Part shown: piece after piece, positions 1-9,241 of the stretch
Position numbering within the stretch: position 1 is the stretch's first letter
Layout of the letters: the number at the start of each line of letters is the position of its first letter
Assembly: GCF_020731145.1 (NCBI RefSeq)
Contig: NZ_JAJFZN010000004.1
Location: 372,001-436,000 of the forward strand
DNA length: 64,000 bases
Origin: Sneathiella sp. HT1-7
Lineage (GTDB): Bacteria > Pseudomonadota > Alphaproteobacteria > Sneathiellales > Sneathiellaceae
Direction: 5' to 3'
Program-made: the position numbers and the translations under genes
Notes under the pieces: generated by a model
Seen by the model: only the letters and a program-made list of their open reading frames with translations
What the model was told of the DNA's origin: nothing
The model's database searches: none

Positions 1-322
1 TCTGTTCTTCACTGCCATGCCGAAGCAGAGCGCCCATAATATACATTTGAGCGTGACAAGCTCCTGCATTACATCCCGCACGTTGAATTTCTTCTAAAAC
101 AGCTATTGCCGCAACCAGAGGAAGTCCTGCCCCACCATATTCTTCTGGAATAAGGATGGATAAGTATCCAGCCTCATTCAAAGTTTCGACGAATTCCGTT
201 GGATACTTGTTGGTTCGATCAAGCTCGCGCCAATATTCGCCCGGAAATTCTTCACATAATTTTGGGATAGCTTTTCGTATTTCTGCGATTTCGTCGCAAA
301 ATGTCTCAGCGTCGGTTTTCAT
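1..322 (-). CDS. Acyl-CoA dehydrogenase, N-terminal part (cut by window edge)
   Basis: The first 107 residues of an acyl-CoA dehydrogenase are visible; the rest lies left of the window. The protein starts MKTDAETFCDEIAEIRK and contains the EEYGGAG stretch of the helical N-terminal domain of this FAD enzyme family, followed by a residue pattern (LEEIQRAGCNAG) typical of the same domain. The family oxidises an acyl-CoA to the 2-enoyl-CoA in beta-oxidation. It follows the aldehyde dehydrogenase by 74 bp on the same strand and is the last visible gene of the catabolic cluster. Substrate cannot be told. It is too short to appear as a long reading frame because both ends are affected by the window limit. 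Confidence 0.85.
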   Translation of the reverse strand, partial: MKTDAETFCDEIAEIRKAIPKLCEEFPGEYWRELDRTNKYPTEFVETLNEAGYLSILIPEEYGGAGLPLVAAIAVLEEIQRAGCNAGACHAQMYIMGALLRHGSEEQ

Positions 323-396
323 GAATCCGATTCCTGTGTCAAAATAGTAATTTTGGTAAAGTTGTCGCTATGTTAGACTTTTAGCAGCTAAAGTTA

Positions 397-1899
397 CTAA
401 ACAGCCATCAACACAGACTTCGTTTCGGTATAAAGATCCAATACTGCTCTGCCCATTTCGCGTCCGAAACCGGAGAGTTTATTGCCCCCAAACGGCAAAT
501 TTGGATCAAGCAAGTTATGGCAATTAACCCATACTGTTCCAGCCTGTAGATCGGGAATAACGCGATGGATTTTTTTATGGTCGTTGGACCATATGCTTGA
601 TGCTAATCCATAGGGTGAATCGTTTGCCAGAGATACCGCCTCCTCAACCTCATCAAATGGCATCGCGACGAGAACGGGGCCAAAGATTTCTTCTTGAACA
701 ACGTCACTTGCTTGGGGCATGCCAGTCAAAATTGTTGGTTGCAGGAAATATCCCGGAGAGTCTGGGCACGAGCCACCAGTCAGCACAGCCGCACCTTGCT
801 TTTTACCTTTCTCAATATAATTGCAAACGGACTGTCGTTGCCGTTGAGAAACGAGTGGGCCCATTTGCGTTGTGGGATCCAGCCCAGGACCGATCTTCAT
901 ATTGGCCGCACGCGCAGCCACACCTTCAATAACCTGATCAAAAACAGAGCGTTGGACATATAATCGAGAACCTGCTGTGCATGCTTGCCCCTGGTTAAAG
1001 AAAATTGCCGAAGTGGCCCCAGCGATTGCCGCATCAAGATCAGCATCATCAAAAACGAGCACTGGTGACTTGCCACCAAGCTCCAGCGATACCCGCGTGA
1101 TGTTTTTCATTGCCGCAATGCCAACCGCCCTGCCGACCTCTGTCGAACCGGTGAATGCAATCTTATCGATGTCAGGATGCGAAGAGATGGCCGCCCCTAC
1201 CACTGATCCGCTTCCTGTAATGATATTGACGACACCCTCAGGAAAGCCTGCTTCCAATATTAATTCCCCTAAACGAAGTGCTGTTAGAGGTGTTTCGCTA
1301 GCTGGTTTAAGAACTATCGTACATCCAGTTGCGAGTGCTGGTCCGATTTTCCAAACAGCCATGTTAAGTGGAAAATTCCATGGAATAATTGCACCAACTA
1401 CCCCTACTGGTTCCTGCGCAGTATAAGCAAAATAGCCGCCTCCATCTCGTGGACGCGGAAAAGAAACATCAACAGTCCTGCCTTCCATTTTCGTTGCCCA
1501 GCCAGCAATGTAACGTAAATAGTCAATTGAACTACGAACATCTACTCGATTGGCCATCATCACTGGTTTTCCGTTATCAAGAGATTCCAACTCAGCAAAC
1601 TCATCGATGTTGGATTCTAACAGATCCGCTAGTTTCAGCAGTGCTCGCTGTCGGTGCGACGGCCGCATCTGAGACCACTTCGGATTTCTAAACGCCATCC
1701 TCGCCGCAGCGACTGCCTTGTCGACATCTTCCATATTAGCACTAGGTACATAGGTAAATGCTTCAGCCGTCGCAGGATTAATAACGTCCTGTGTATTACC
1801 AGAGACAGACGTCACCCACTCTCCACCAATAAGCATTGTGCCCGCCATTCTTTTGATGGTCGTAACGGTTGCCTCAGAAATGCCCTCAAACGGTTTCAT
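397..1899 (-). CDS. NAD(P)-dependent aldehyde dehydrogenase
   Basis: A 500-residue, full-length aldehyde dehydrogenase that oxidises an aldehyde to the acid. The NAD-binding turn FTGSTEVG lies near residue 249, the general base in the SLELGGKSP motif is Glu273, and the catalytic Cys is Cys307 in GQACTAG. The PWNFPLNM motif near 174 also fits. The start has a good ribosome site (GAAGGAG, about 10 nt upstream), and the gene lies 4 bp behind the CoA-transferase/racemase gene, so the two are co-transcribed. An internal start at residue 18 or 22 would also leave a normal-length enzyme. Its role is probably to oxidise an aldehyde intermediate of the pathway encoded here. Specificity is not visible. 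Confidence 0.93.
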   Translation of the reverse strand: MKPFEGISEATVTTIKRMAGTMLIGGEWVTSVSGNTQDVINPATAEAFTYVPSANMEDVDKAVAAARMAFRNPKWSQMRPSHRQRALLKLADLLESNIDEFAELESLDNGKPVMMANRVDVRSSIDYLRYIAGWATKMEGRTVDVSFPRPRDGGGYFAYTAQEPVGVVGAIIPWNFPLNMAVWKIGPALATGCTIVLKPASETPLTALRLGELILEAGFPEGVVNIITGSGSVVGAAISSHPDIDKIAFTGSTEVGRAVGIAAMKNITRVSLELGGKSPVLVFDDADLDAAIAGATSAIFFNQGQACTAGSRLYVQRSVFDQVIEGVAARAANMKIGPGLDPTTQMGPLVSQRQRQSVCNYIEKGKKQGAAVLTGGSCPDSPGYFLQPTILTGMPQASDVVQEEIFGPVLVAMPFDEVEEAVSLANDSPYGLASSIWSNDHKKIHRVIPDLQAGTVWVNCHNLLDPNLPFGGNKLSGFGREMGRAVLDLYTETKSVLMAV

Positions 1900-1903
1900 A
1901 TTG

Positions 1904-3067
1904 TTAAATCTCCTTCAATTTCGCACTTAGAACGACTTTTGCGTCCAGCAATTCGGTAATTTCATTTTGAGAGAATCCCCATTTCTCAAGCACGGGTACT
2001 GTGTGCTCGCCAGGAAGTGGTGGCGCTGAATTTATTTTGGGTTCTGTCATGCTGAATCGAGGAGCCGGGGCAGGCTGTACTACTCCCTCATGATTTATGA
2101 ACGTCTTGCGTTCTCTCATGTGGCGATGTTGAGTAGACTCTTCGATTGACAACACGGGAGCATAACAAGCATCACTGCTTCCAAATATCGCAGTCCATTC
2201 ATCCTGTGTTTTTGAAATAATTTTCTTCTCGATCATCTCTTTTAAAGTTGGCCAATTGTCACGATCCCATTGGTCTGGAATATTCTCAATTTCCAGTTCC
2301 AGACGTTTGATCAGTTCGCCAAAAAAGCGCCCTTCGATCGCACCAATTGAAACATATTTGTGATCTGAAGTTTCATAGACTTCATAGAATGGCGCTCCGG
2401 TATCTATCGCGTTTGTCCCACGCTCATCTTGCCAGTTCCCCTCTGCGCGCATACCAAAGATTCCGGCCATCAAAGACAGCGCGCCATCAATCATTGCCGC
2501 ATCAACTACCTGACCCACACCGGTTTGCTTCGATGATAGAATGGCGGAAACTACGCCGAAAGCCAGATACATGCCGCCGCCACCGAAATCGCCAATCAGA
2601 TTTATCGGAGGGACTGGCTTCTCACCCCTTCGACCGATTGCATTTAACACACCAGCCAAAGCAATATAATTAGCATCATGACCCGCAACTTGCGCCATGG
2701 GGCCAGTTTGTCCCCAACCGGTAACACGCCCGTAAACTAGCTGAGGGTTCAATTTCAGACAAACCTCGGGACCCAAACCAAGTCTTTCTGTCACGCCCGG
2801 TCTGAAGCCTTCTATTAGTGCATCTGCCTGGGCAACAAGACGCAAAACCGCGGCAACCCCTGTCGGTGCTTTAAGATCAACGGCAACTGACTGTTTTCCG
2901 CGGTTCAGTACTTCAAACTTGGGTTCCCCATTGAGTCCTATGTCTGCAGAAGAGGCACGGTCTATTCTAAGAACTTCTGCTCCCATATCGGCCAACATCA
3001 TGCCACAAAAAGGGGCAGGCCCAATTCCTGCCAACTCAACTATCTTTAATCCGTCTAACGGGCCCAT
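1904..3067 (-). CDS. Family III CoA-transferase, alpha-methylacyl-CoA racemase-like
   Basis: A 387-residue member of the CaiB/BaiF family. It resembles alpha-methylacyl-CoA racemase more than formyl- or carnitine-CoA transferases: His130 in AGHDANY and Asp160 in IGDFGGGG sit where the racemase has its catalytic His/Asp pair. It would epimerise 2-methyl-branched acyl-CoA so that beta-oxidation can proceed. The neighbours (acyl-CoA dehydrogenase, SCP2-type thiolase-like protein, SDR, acyl-CoA ligase) support a role in branched-chain or isoprenoid/steroid side-chain breakdown. The start is preceded by AAGGAG at 9 nt. A transferase role remains possible, since the family cannot be split safely by eye. 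Confidence 0.85.
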   Translation of the reverse strand: MGPLDGLKIVELAGIGPAPFCGMMLADMGAEVLRIDRASSADIGLNGEPKFEVLNRGKQSVAVDLKAPTGVAAVLRLVAQADALIEGFRPGVTERLGLGPEVCLKLNPQLVYGRVTGWGQTGPMAQVAGHDANYIALAGVLNAIGRRGEKPVPPINLIGDFGGGGMYLAFGVVSAILSSKQTGVGQVVDAAMIDGALSLMAGIFGMRAEGNWQDERGTNAIDTGAPFYEVYETSDHKYVSIGAIEGRFFGELIKRLELEIENIPDQWDRDNWPTLKEMIEKKIISKTQDEWTAIFGSSDACYAPVLSIEESTQHRHMRERKTFINHEGVVQPAPAPRFSMTEPKINSAPPLPGEHTVPVLEKWGFSQNEITELLDAKVVLSAKLKEI

Positions 3068-3090
3068 AACTCACACTCCTTCTTCACTGA

Positions 3091-3849
3091 TCAATGCATT
3101 ACTGTCCCGCCATCTACGGCAATATCTTGACCTGTAATGAATTTACTCGCATCGGAAAGAAGCCAATGAGCGGTGCCTACCAAGTCCGAAGGGCTTAGGT
3201 TATTGGGAATCGATTGCATTTGACTAATAGTCTTTAGTGCCACATCCAGCTTACCGGCGAAAAACTCATTTGTTCCCTCGGTTAGGACTGCTGAGGGTGA
3301 AATCGAATTAACACGAATTAGATAACGACCTAACTCTCTGGCTAATCCGCGAGTCAATCCACCAACTGCGGCTTTTGATGTTGTATAATGAAGAACGTAT
3401 GGCGTTCCATATGATGCGGCAAGAGAAGTAATATTGATAATGCTTCCGCCCCCAACTTTTCGCATTTCAGGAACGACGCCCTTACAGCAATTCCAAATAC
3501 CCTTTACGTTTACAGCCATTGCTGCATCCCAATCAGACTCACTCAGGGTATCAAATCTTCCGCCTTGCAATGTGCCATACAATGCAGCATTGTTTATTAG
3601 CCCATCAATTTGGCCAAACTCCTGAATGGACACCTCAATCATTTCATTGACTGAATTGATATCGGTAACGTCCAAATTAACTGAAATAGCAGTTCCGCCA
3701 GCTTGTTTTGTGAGTTCTACAGTCTCATCACAATCGTTAATGTCGGCGACTACAATCTTGGCTCCAGCCTGCCCCAAATACCTCGCATATTCCTGACCTA
3801 TACCGCGAGCCGCCCCCGTAACAATGATGACTTTATTTGACATGTCCAT
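3091..3849 (-). CDS. Short-chain dehydrogenase/reductase
   Basis: A 252-residue classical SDR. It has the Rossmann motif TGAARGIG near residue 13, the NNA motif, a catalytic Ser in NITSLAAS and the YTTSK active-site Tyr/Lys. The C-terminal part carries the usual loop and ends GQDIAVDGGTVMH. It probably oxidises or reduces a hydroxyacyl-CoA or an alcohol of the pathway. I set the start at an ATG with GAGGA 10 nt upstream rather than the TTG three codons earlier. It lies 23 bp ahead of the racemase-like gene, and a 100-bp gap with a possible operator half-site separates it from the TetR gene. Confidence 0.9.
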   Translation of the reverse strand: MDMSNKVIIVTGAARGIGQEYARYLGQAGAKIVVADINDCDETVELTKQAGGTAISVNLDVTDINSVNEMIEVSIQEFGQIDGLINNAALYGTLQGGRFDTLSESDWDAAMAVNVKGIWNCCKGVVPEMRKVGGGSIINITSLAASYGTPYVLHYTTSKAAVGGLTRGLARELGRYLIRVNSISPSAVLTEGTNEFFAGKLDVALKTISQMQSIPNNLSPSDLVGTAHWLLSDASKFITGQDIAVDGGTVMH

Positions 3850-3890
3850 TTGAAACAATTCCTCTAATTTACTTACTAGTTACTTCAATA

Positions 3891-3904
3891 ACCATTTGGT
3901 CACA
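3891..3904. promoter_or_regulatory. Possible TetR half-operator upstream of the SDR gene
   Basis: The 100-bp gap between the TetR gene and the SDR gene contains ACCATTTGGTCACA. On the minus strand this reads TGTGACCAAATGGT, sharing TGTGACC with the stronger operator in front of the thiolase-like gene. It suggests that the SDR-racemase-aldehyde dehydrogenase part has its own regulated promoter. This is a motif match by eye only. Confidence 0.3.
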
Positions 3905-3950
3905 CATACGTCGTTAAAAAACCTGCCAAAAAATGACAGATTTTTAAGTG

Positions 3951-4562
3951 CTACTTTCGGCTCTTTACACCATCAACTAGAATATCGGCCATTAGCTCAG
4001 CAAGCTCCGACGAATTGAATTTTCCGTCTTCCCTAAACCAACTCGGTATCCAGTTAATTGAACCCATAAGAGCAAGTACAATGAGACTCGTGTCCGCCTT
4101 AGCGATACTTCCATCAGACATGCCCTCTTTCAGCATGTCTTTCAGAGCCCCATCTATTTCATCACGGCCCTTTACGACATCATCCCGCTGGTGCGGTAGC
4201 AATGCTCCTATTTCAATCATTGCACCGCCTGCCAAATTGCTATCAAGATAATCTCGAATAAACTTTGCGACAAAGAACCGAAGCCTCACAACTGCCTGCC
4301 CAGGCTGTTTTTTTGTTTCCTTAAGGGCGTTCTTTGCAAGTATTTCAGCGTGTTTGAAACATTCATACAGCACTTCATCTTTGCTCTTCACATATCGATA
4401 CAGTGCAGCCTTAGAGACACCCAGAGATGCAGCGATGTCATCCATAGATGTTGCGTGATAACCTCGTCTACGAAACTCTTGAGCCGCTTGTTTTACCAAA
4501 GCCTCTCGTTTCTTTTCTCGAACCTGTGCTTGACTAGGTACCGTATTTCCCCAAGTCGTCAT
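3951..4562 (-). CDS. TetR/AcrR family transcriptional regulator
   Basis: A 203-residue TetR-type repressor. The N-terminal helix-turn-helix includes TSMDDIAASLGVSKAALYRY near residues 39-58. The C-terminal ligand domain is all-helical, with no motif I can assign to a ligand; regulators of fatty acid-type breakdown have this shape. It lies inside the catabolic cluster, so it probably represses these genes until an acyl-CoA pathway intermediate binds. Matching inverted repeats lie upstream of the first cluster gene (near 11.65-11.70 kb) and perhaps upstream of the SDR gene. Confidence 0.9.
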   Translation of the reverse strand: MTTWGNTVPSQAQVREKKREALVKQAAQEFRRRGYHATSMDDIAASLGVSKAALYRYVKSKDEVLYECFKHAEILAKNALKETKKQPGQAVVRLRFFVAKFIRDYLDSNLAGGAMIEIGALLPHQRDDVVKGRDEIDGALKDMLKEGMSDGSIAKADTSLIVLALMGSINWIPSWFREDGKFNSSELAELMADILVDGVKSRK

Positions 4563-4632
4563 AAAACTCAGTCCTTTTTATTGGTAGGTGAATTGCCTAA
4601 TTTCCGCGATACTTATTAAAAGCAGCGGATTT

Positions 4633-5619
4633 TTAGGCATTAATGCCCTTCATGCCCTCATCCGTATATCGGTTTCCACTTATCGCTTCCTTATTAAACA
4701 CCTTATCAAGCGTTGCTAGATCACTTGGGCTTAGATTCACATTTACTGAACCGGCATTTTCATCAAGATATTTAATACGCCGCGTACCAGGAATAGGAAT
4801 AATGTCGGGACCTTGCGAAAGCAACCAGGCAAGAGCAACCTGACCTGTCGTACAGTCATGTATATTCGCAATTTCTTCCACCGCGTTTAACAAAGTCACA
4901 TTATGGGATAGATTTTCATCTTGAAACCTTGGATTTGAAGCACGGAAATCACCTTCTGCGAGATCGTTTTTACTTGTAAGTTTACCAGTTAGGAAACCAC
5001 GCCCTAATGGGCTGTAGGCTACAAACGCTGTATTTTGCTCTCGACAAACATCCAAAATAAGATTTTCCGGTTCGCGGCTCCACAAGGAATACTCCGTTTG
5101 AAGCGCAGCTACCGGCAAGACAGTATGGGCTCGACGTAGAGTCTTCTCTGAGACTTCGCAAAGTCCATAACTCGTTATTTTTCCTTCAGCCATAAGATCC
5201 GCCAAAGCTCCTACAGATTCCTCAATCTGCACCTCTGGATTCAATCTATGCAGATAGAATAGATCAATAAAATCCGTTCCGAGGCGTTTTAATGAGGCCT
5301 CACACGCTGATTTTATATAGTCTGGACTGGAATCTATCCTTCTTTCATATTTTCCTTTCTGCCGAACAATGCCGCATTTTGTTGCAAGTACTATTTTGTC
5401 TCTCTTCCCTTGCGCAAAACGCCCTAAAAGTTCCTCATTGTGTCCAACGCCATAAGTATCAGCACTGTCATATAGTGTAATTCCAATATCGAAAGCATGT
5501 TCAAGAGTATTCAACGACTGTTCATCATCTGCAGGCCCATAGAATTCGGACATTCCCATACAACCCAAACCAAGCGCAGATATCTCGATATTACTGTTTC
5601 CAAGTATTCTCTTTTTCAT
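4633..5619 (-). CDS. Aldo/keto reductase
   Basis: A 328-residue aldo/keto reductase of the YajO/AKR13-like kind. The catalytic tetrad is recognisable: Asp and Tyr in SADTYGVGHNEELLG, Lys in VLATKCG, and His in FYLHRLNPEV. The NADPH-binding C-terminal part contains IPIPGTRRIKYLDENAGS. It reduces aldehydes or ketones with NADPH. The start is an ATG with GGAG 7 nt upstream; a TTG four codons earlier is part of that ribosome site and was rejected. It follows the acyl-CoA ligase by 19 bp, so it belongs to the same transcript. Confidence 0.92.
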   Translation of the reverse strand: MKKRILGNSNIEISALGLGCMGMSEFYGPADDEQSLNTLEHAFDIGITLYDSADTYGVGHNEELLGRFAQGKRDKIVLATKCGIVRQKGKYERRIDSSPDYIKSACEASLKRLGTDFIDLFYLHRLNPEVQIEESVGALADLMAEGKITSYGLCEVSEKTLRRAHTVLPVAALQTEYSLWSREPENLILDVCREQNTAFVAYSPLGRGFLTGKLTSKNDLAEGDFRASNPRFQDENLSHNVTLLNAVEEIANIHDCTTGQVALAWLLSQGPDIIPIPGTRRIKYLDENAGSVNVNLSPSDLATLDKVFNKEAISGNRYTDEGMKGINA

Positions 5620-5638
5620 AATATTCTCCAAAAAAATA

Positions 5639-7192
5639 TCAAATTTCTACATTTTCCAGTTTGGGGCTTTGTGCCAGCTGTTTCCTGAGCTCTGTTTTTA
5701 GTATCTTTCCATAGTTACTCTTGGGAAGCTGATCGACGAGGAAGTATTCTTTCGGCCGTTTGAATCTCGCTATATTGCTCAGACACAAGGCATCCAACTC
5801 CTCAGCCCTTATCGTTTCGCCTTCTCTTGGAACTACAAACGCAACAACCTCTTCACCCCAGTCAGAATGTTCTCGACCAACCACCGAGACCTCATCAATT
5901 CTCTGGTCAGTCATCAAAACTTCTTCGATTTCTCTTGGATAAATATTAGAGCCACCACTGATGATCATGTCCTTAGACCGGTCCTTCAAGGTGATAAACC
6001 CCTCTTCATCAGCAAAACCAATATCTCCAGTGTGCAACCAACCACTTCTTAGGGCCCGCGCTGACGCCTCTGGATCATTCCAGTACCCCAACATAGTAAC
6101 ATCGCTACGGAAAAGAATTTCACCCAATTCGCCTACTGCTACGTTCTCATCATCCTGATTAACCACACGCACCTCTACACCAGTGCGCGGGATTCCAGTG
6201 CTCGCGAGCCTTTGTTCGTAGCGCGGGTGGGAGCTATCCGCGTGCATTTCCTTGCTCAGACCAACGCCGGTCATTGGAGACTCTCCCTGACCGAATATCT
6301 GGTAAAACCGCGGGCCAAACACCGATATTGAGCGCTTGATATCCTCTAGGTACATTGGCGCTCCGCCATAATAAATTGTCTTAATGTTTTCTGCTTTGGC
6401 TTTGGATGCTCGAGGGTGATTTGTCATCCGGGTCAACATTGTCGGAGCCGCGAAGAACGTCATATTTTCATATATTTCCAGAAGGTCAAATATTTCGTCA
6501 ACGTCGAACCCCCTACTTTCCGGGATAATTTGATGTGATGCCTTGAAAAGATGCGGAAGCCCATACAGCCCCCCTCCATGAGATAACGGTGCAGCATGAA
6601 GGTAACAGTCATCACTACTAACTGGATCAATATCTGCATAATAACGGAGCGCCATGCCCATTAAATTGCGATGGCTTAATGTCGCTCCTTTTGGTCTTCC
6701 GGTAGTTCCGCTAGTATAGAAAATCCATGCCGGATCTTCCTCAGATACGGCAACAATATCAATCCCTTCATTTCTAACAAGCGCCTCATAATATTTGTCA
6801 TCAACACTGATTATAAATCCCAAATTTTCGGTTCCGTAATCTGACTTTGCAATTCCCTCCGCGAGGTCGTCCGTCACAAAGCAAACTTTAGCAGCGGCGT
6901 TATTAAGAATGAATGCGAACTCTTTCGGGTGAAGCTTTGAATTCATCGGAACAGCACAAAGACCCGCATGCCAACATGCGACAAGGATCTCAAGATACTG
7001 CGGTGCATTCGTCATCGCCAAGCCCACACGGTCGCCCTTCTGCAGATTCAACTTTCCACGAAGTGCCCCTGCCAACCCGGCAACCCGAGCCGAGAATTGT
7101 TCGTATGTGCAAAAAAGTGAGGTTCCAATTGAAACTGCCGGTTTTTCTCCATGCACTTTCACAAGCTGAGGCAAAAAGCCAGATATGTTCAT
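5639..7192 (-). CDS. Acyl-CoA synthetase (AMP-forming, class I adenylate-forming)
   Basis: A 517-residue ANL-family ligase that activates a carboxylic acid to its CoA ester via an acyl-AMP. Core motifs are intact: phosphate loop YTSGTTGRPKG near residue 165, the GQGES motif A5 region, GWLHTGDIGF (A7, adenylate-binding Asp) and the C-terminal catalytic Lys in PKSNYGKILK. It is slightly shorter than long-chain enzymes, so a medium-chain, branched or aromatic acid is likely. The start chosen has GGAGAG 7 nt upstream; five extra codons upstream have no good site. It follows the TRAP permease gene, consistent with activation of the imported acid. Confidence 0.93.
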   Translation of the reverse strand: MNISGFLPQLVKVHGEKPAVSIGTSLFCTYEQFSARVAGLAGALRGKLNLQKGDRVGLAMTNAPQYLEILVACWHAGLCAVPMNSKLHPKEFAFILNNAAAKVCFVTDDLAEGIAKSDYGTENLGFIISVDDKYYEALVRNEGIDIVAVSEEDPAWIFYTSGTTGRPKGATLSHRNLMGMALRYYADIDPVSSDDCYLHAAPLSHGGGLYGLPHLFKASHQIIPESRGFDVDEIFDLLEIYENMTFFAAPTMLTRMTNHPRASKAKAENIKTIYYGGAPMYLEDIKRSISVFGPRFYQIFGQGESPMTGVGLSKEMHADSSHPRYEQRLASTGIPRTGVEVRVVNQDDENVAVGELGEILFRSDVTMLGYWNDPEASARALRSGWLHTGDIGFADEEGFITLKDRSKDMIISGGSNIYPREIEEVLMTDQRIDEVSVVGREHSDWGEEVVAFVVPREGETIRAEELDALCLSNIARFKRPKEYFLVDQLPKSNYGKILKTELRKQLAQSPKLENVEI

Positions 7193-7259
7193 TTTATAGC
7201 TCTCCATTTCATTTACTCTATTTATAGAGCACCAATCTATATGTGAATTTTTACTACTA

Positions 7260-8570
7260 TTAGCTGTACATTTGGGTAGGCAGCCACAACGATATTTGGG
7301 GAAACCATATAATCAGACCCAATGTCACTAATTCCATGAGTATGAATGGCAGGATACCGCGGAATATCTTTCGGGCATCAACCGCTCCATCGGACGCGCT
7401 AATAACAGCAAACAGGTTTAGCCCAACTGGCGGAGTTATTGCTCCAATTTCTATCAGCTTCACCACAACAACACCAAACCAGATAGGATCGAGACCTAGT
7501 TCGTTGGCAACCGGATAAAGGAAGGGAACAGTCATAACCAGCATAGATATGCCATCGACAAACATACCGAGTATCACGTAAATAAGTACTGCAGCGAACA
7601 AGAACCCCCAAACCGGCAAGTCAGAACTGTTGACATATGCTGAGATTGCCCCGATAGATCCCGAGACCAGTAGCAACCTGGACAAACAGAGACCTCCAAT
7701 GATGATCAGGAAAAGTACAGAGGTCATCACTACTGTTTCTTTTAGGGACTCCCAAAGACCTTTTCCTGTAAGCCGCCCTCTTACAAGCCCAATCAATAGA
7801 GCTCCACCAGCCCCCGCAGCTCCAGCAGTAGATGGGAACATCACACCGCTGTAGATACCGCCCATTACAACAGCTATCAGCAATAGAATCGCCCAAAGTC
7901 CCTTTAAGCTCGAAAGCTTTTCAATAAATGTGTATTTCTTGATCTCATGCGGCGCAATTTCAGGTTTAGCAGCAATAAACAGTTTCAAGCCCACAAAATA
8001 TATTCCGACCGTCAACAAGCCAGGAATTAATCCAGCCATTAGAAGCGCGCCAACACTCTGCCCTGTGAGTAACGCATATATCACCATGGCGAGTGACGGC
8101 GGGATCAATGCGGCGAATGTGCCAGCAGCACAAATGCATCCTGCACTTACGGGAACAGAATATTTGAATCGGATCATTTCCGGCAATGCAATACGAGTAA
8201 ATAATGCAGAGCTAACCACAGTCGAGCCATTGATTGCTCCAAACCCTCCAGCTGCAAGGGTTGTGGCAAAATAAAGCCCGCCACGTAAACCGCTCGTCCA
8301 ACGATATGCTGCTGTATAGAGTTCCGTAGTAACACCTGTGGCCGCGGTTAGTGTCCCCATTAAAATGAACATTGGAACTACGACAAAGGCAAAATCACTT
8401 GCCACCGCATAAGGTAATGTTTGAGCAGTCGTCAGCAGGAACGGAGCACCAACCAATAACCCCATACCACCCATCGATACAACAAACATCGCTATTCCGA
8501 CAGGTACTCCAAGCGCGATCGGTACAAGCAGTACGACGATAATAATTACGCCAATTAACAACGGATCCAT
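7260..8570 (-). CDS. dctM: TRAP transporter large permease subunit (DctM)
   Basis: A 436-residue polytopic membrane protein, the DctM channel subunit of a Na+-dependent TRAP transporter. About 12 hydrophobic segments are visible. The typical DctM block ALIPPSLAMVIYALLTGQS lies mid-protein, and a second inverted-repeat half contains GAITPPVGLNLFAV. The longer reading frame to 8699 overlaps dctQ. I choose the ATG at 8570, 8 nt after the dctQ stop and preceded by AGGTG, which gives normal DctM length. It works with DctQ and the periplasmic DctP to import an organic acid. Confidence 0.93.
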   Translation of the reverse strand: MDPLLIGVIIIVVLLVPIALGVPVGIAMFVVSMGGMGLLVGAPFLLTTAQTLPYAVASDFAFVVVPMFILMGTLTAATGVTTELYTAAYRWTSGLRGGLYFATTLAAGGFGAINGSTVVSSALFTRIALPEMIRFKYSVPVSAGCICAAGTFAALIPPSLAMVIYALLTGQSVGALLMAGLIPGLLTVGIYFVGLKLFIAAKPEIAPHEIKKYTFIEKLSSLKGLWAILLLIAVVMGGIYSGVMFPSTAGAAGAGGALLIGLVRGRLTGKGLWESLKETVVMTSVLFLIIIGGLCLSRLLLVSGSIGAISAYVNSSDLPVWGFLFAAVLIYVILGMFVDGISMLVMTVPFLYPVANELGLDPIWFGVVVVKLIEIGAITPPVGLNLFAVISASDGAVDARKIFRGILPFILMELVTLGLIIWFPQISLWLPTQMYS

Positions 8571-8578
8571 GACTACAC

Positions 8579-9139
8579 CTATTCCCCGACGCCCAAAGTT
8601 TCTGAAGATTGATTGGCAAAAACCGACCAAGCTAATTTGCGAATACATTCCAAGAAAATGATCGTCATAGCAGCCGTAACTGCAATTTTGATGGGCCATA
8701 CCGGAAAGCGTATGGCTGCTGCTGCTAATTCTTTGTCTGCAAAGCTGTCAGCCGCTAAAATTGCGGACTGCCAAGCCAAAATAAAAAAAACTATAGAACC
8801 CAAACTATAGGTTAGGATCTGGATTAGGCGTCGAACAAATGGACCTGCATTCGATATAAATAGATCCACATTTACATGACGATTTTCTCTCATCGCCGCC
8901 GACATCGCTGCAAAAATAATTACTGGCAGTAGAACTTCAGAGAGCTCTCGAGCGAGCGGAATTGGTTTATTAAACAGGAAAGTTGTAAGGACATCAGCAC
9001 TACCAAAAATTGCTAAAAATAAAGCTAAGCAACAAGAGAGCGCCAAACAAACATCCACCAGGTATCGTATTAGTACATCCAGCCTCGTTAAAGCAGAACG
9101 ACTTCGAGTCACTTTTCGCGACTTCGTCAAAATACTCAT
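8579..9139 (-). CDS. dctQ: TRAP transporter small permease subunit (DctQ)
   Basis: A 186-residue protein with four hydrophobic segments, matching the DctQ family in size and layout (LSEVLLPVIIFAAMSAAMRE followed by HVNVDLF is a typical DctQ stretch). It forms a complex with DctM in the inner membrane. The ATG start at 9139 has AGGGAGG directly upstream; the reading frame could extend 26 codons further but would run into the hairpin between dctP and dctQ. It is 8 nt ahead of dctM. Confidence 0.92.
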   Translation of the reverse strand: MSILTKSRKVTRSRSALTRLDVLIRYLVDVCLALSCCLALFLAIFGSADVLTTFLFNKPIPLARELSEVLLPVIIFAAMSAAMRENRHVNVDLFISNAGPFVRRLIQILTYSLGSIVFFILAWQSAILAADSFADKELAAAAIRFPVWPIKIAVTAAMTIIFLECIRKLAWSVFANQSSETLGVGE

Positions 9140-9202
9140 TATTCCCTCCCTGAATACTTTATTACCGCGTTTCCCGCGGATTTTTAGGAACGCTCTAGAG
9201 TT

Positions 9203-9236
9203 AAAGCGCAAATCCAAAAAAATGGATTTGCGCTTT
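9203..9236 (-). terminator. Perfect 14-bp hairpin between dctP and dctQ
   Basis: AAAGCGCAAATCCA at 9203-9216 pairs perfectly with TGGATTTGCGCTTT at 9223-9236, leaving a six-base loop. It starts 5 nt after the dctP stop. On the minus strand it is not followed by a run of T, so it is more likely an mRNA-stabilising or partial-attenuation hairpin that gives more binding protein than membrane subunits, as known for many binding-protein operons. Confidence 0.7.
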
Positions 9237-9241
9237 TCTCT

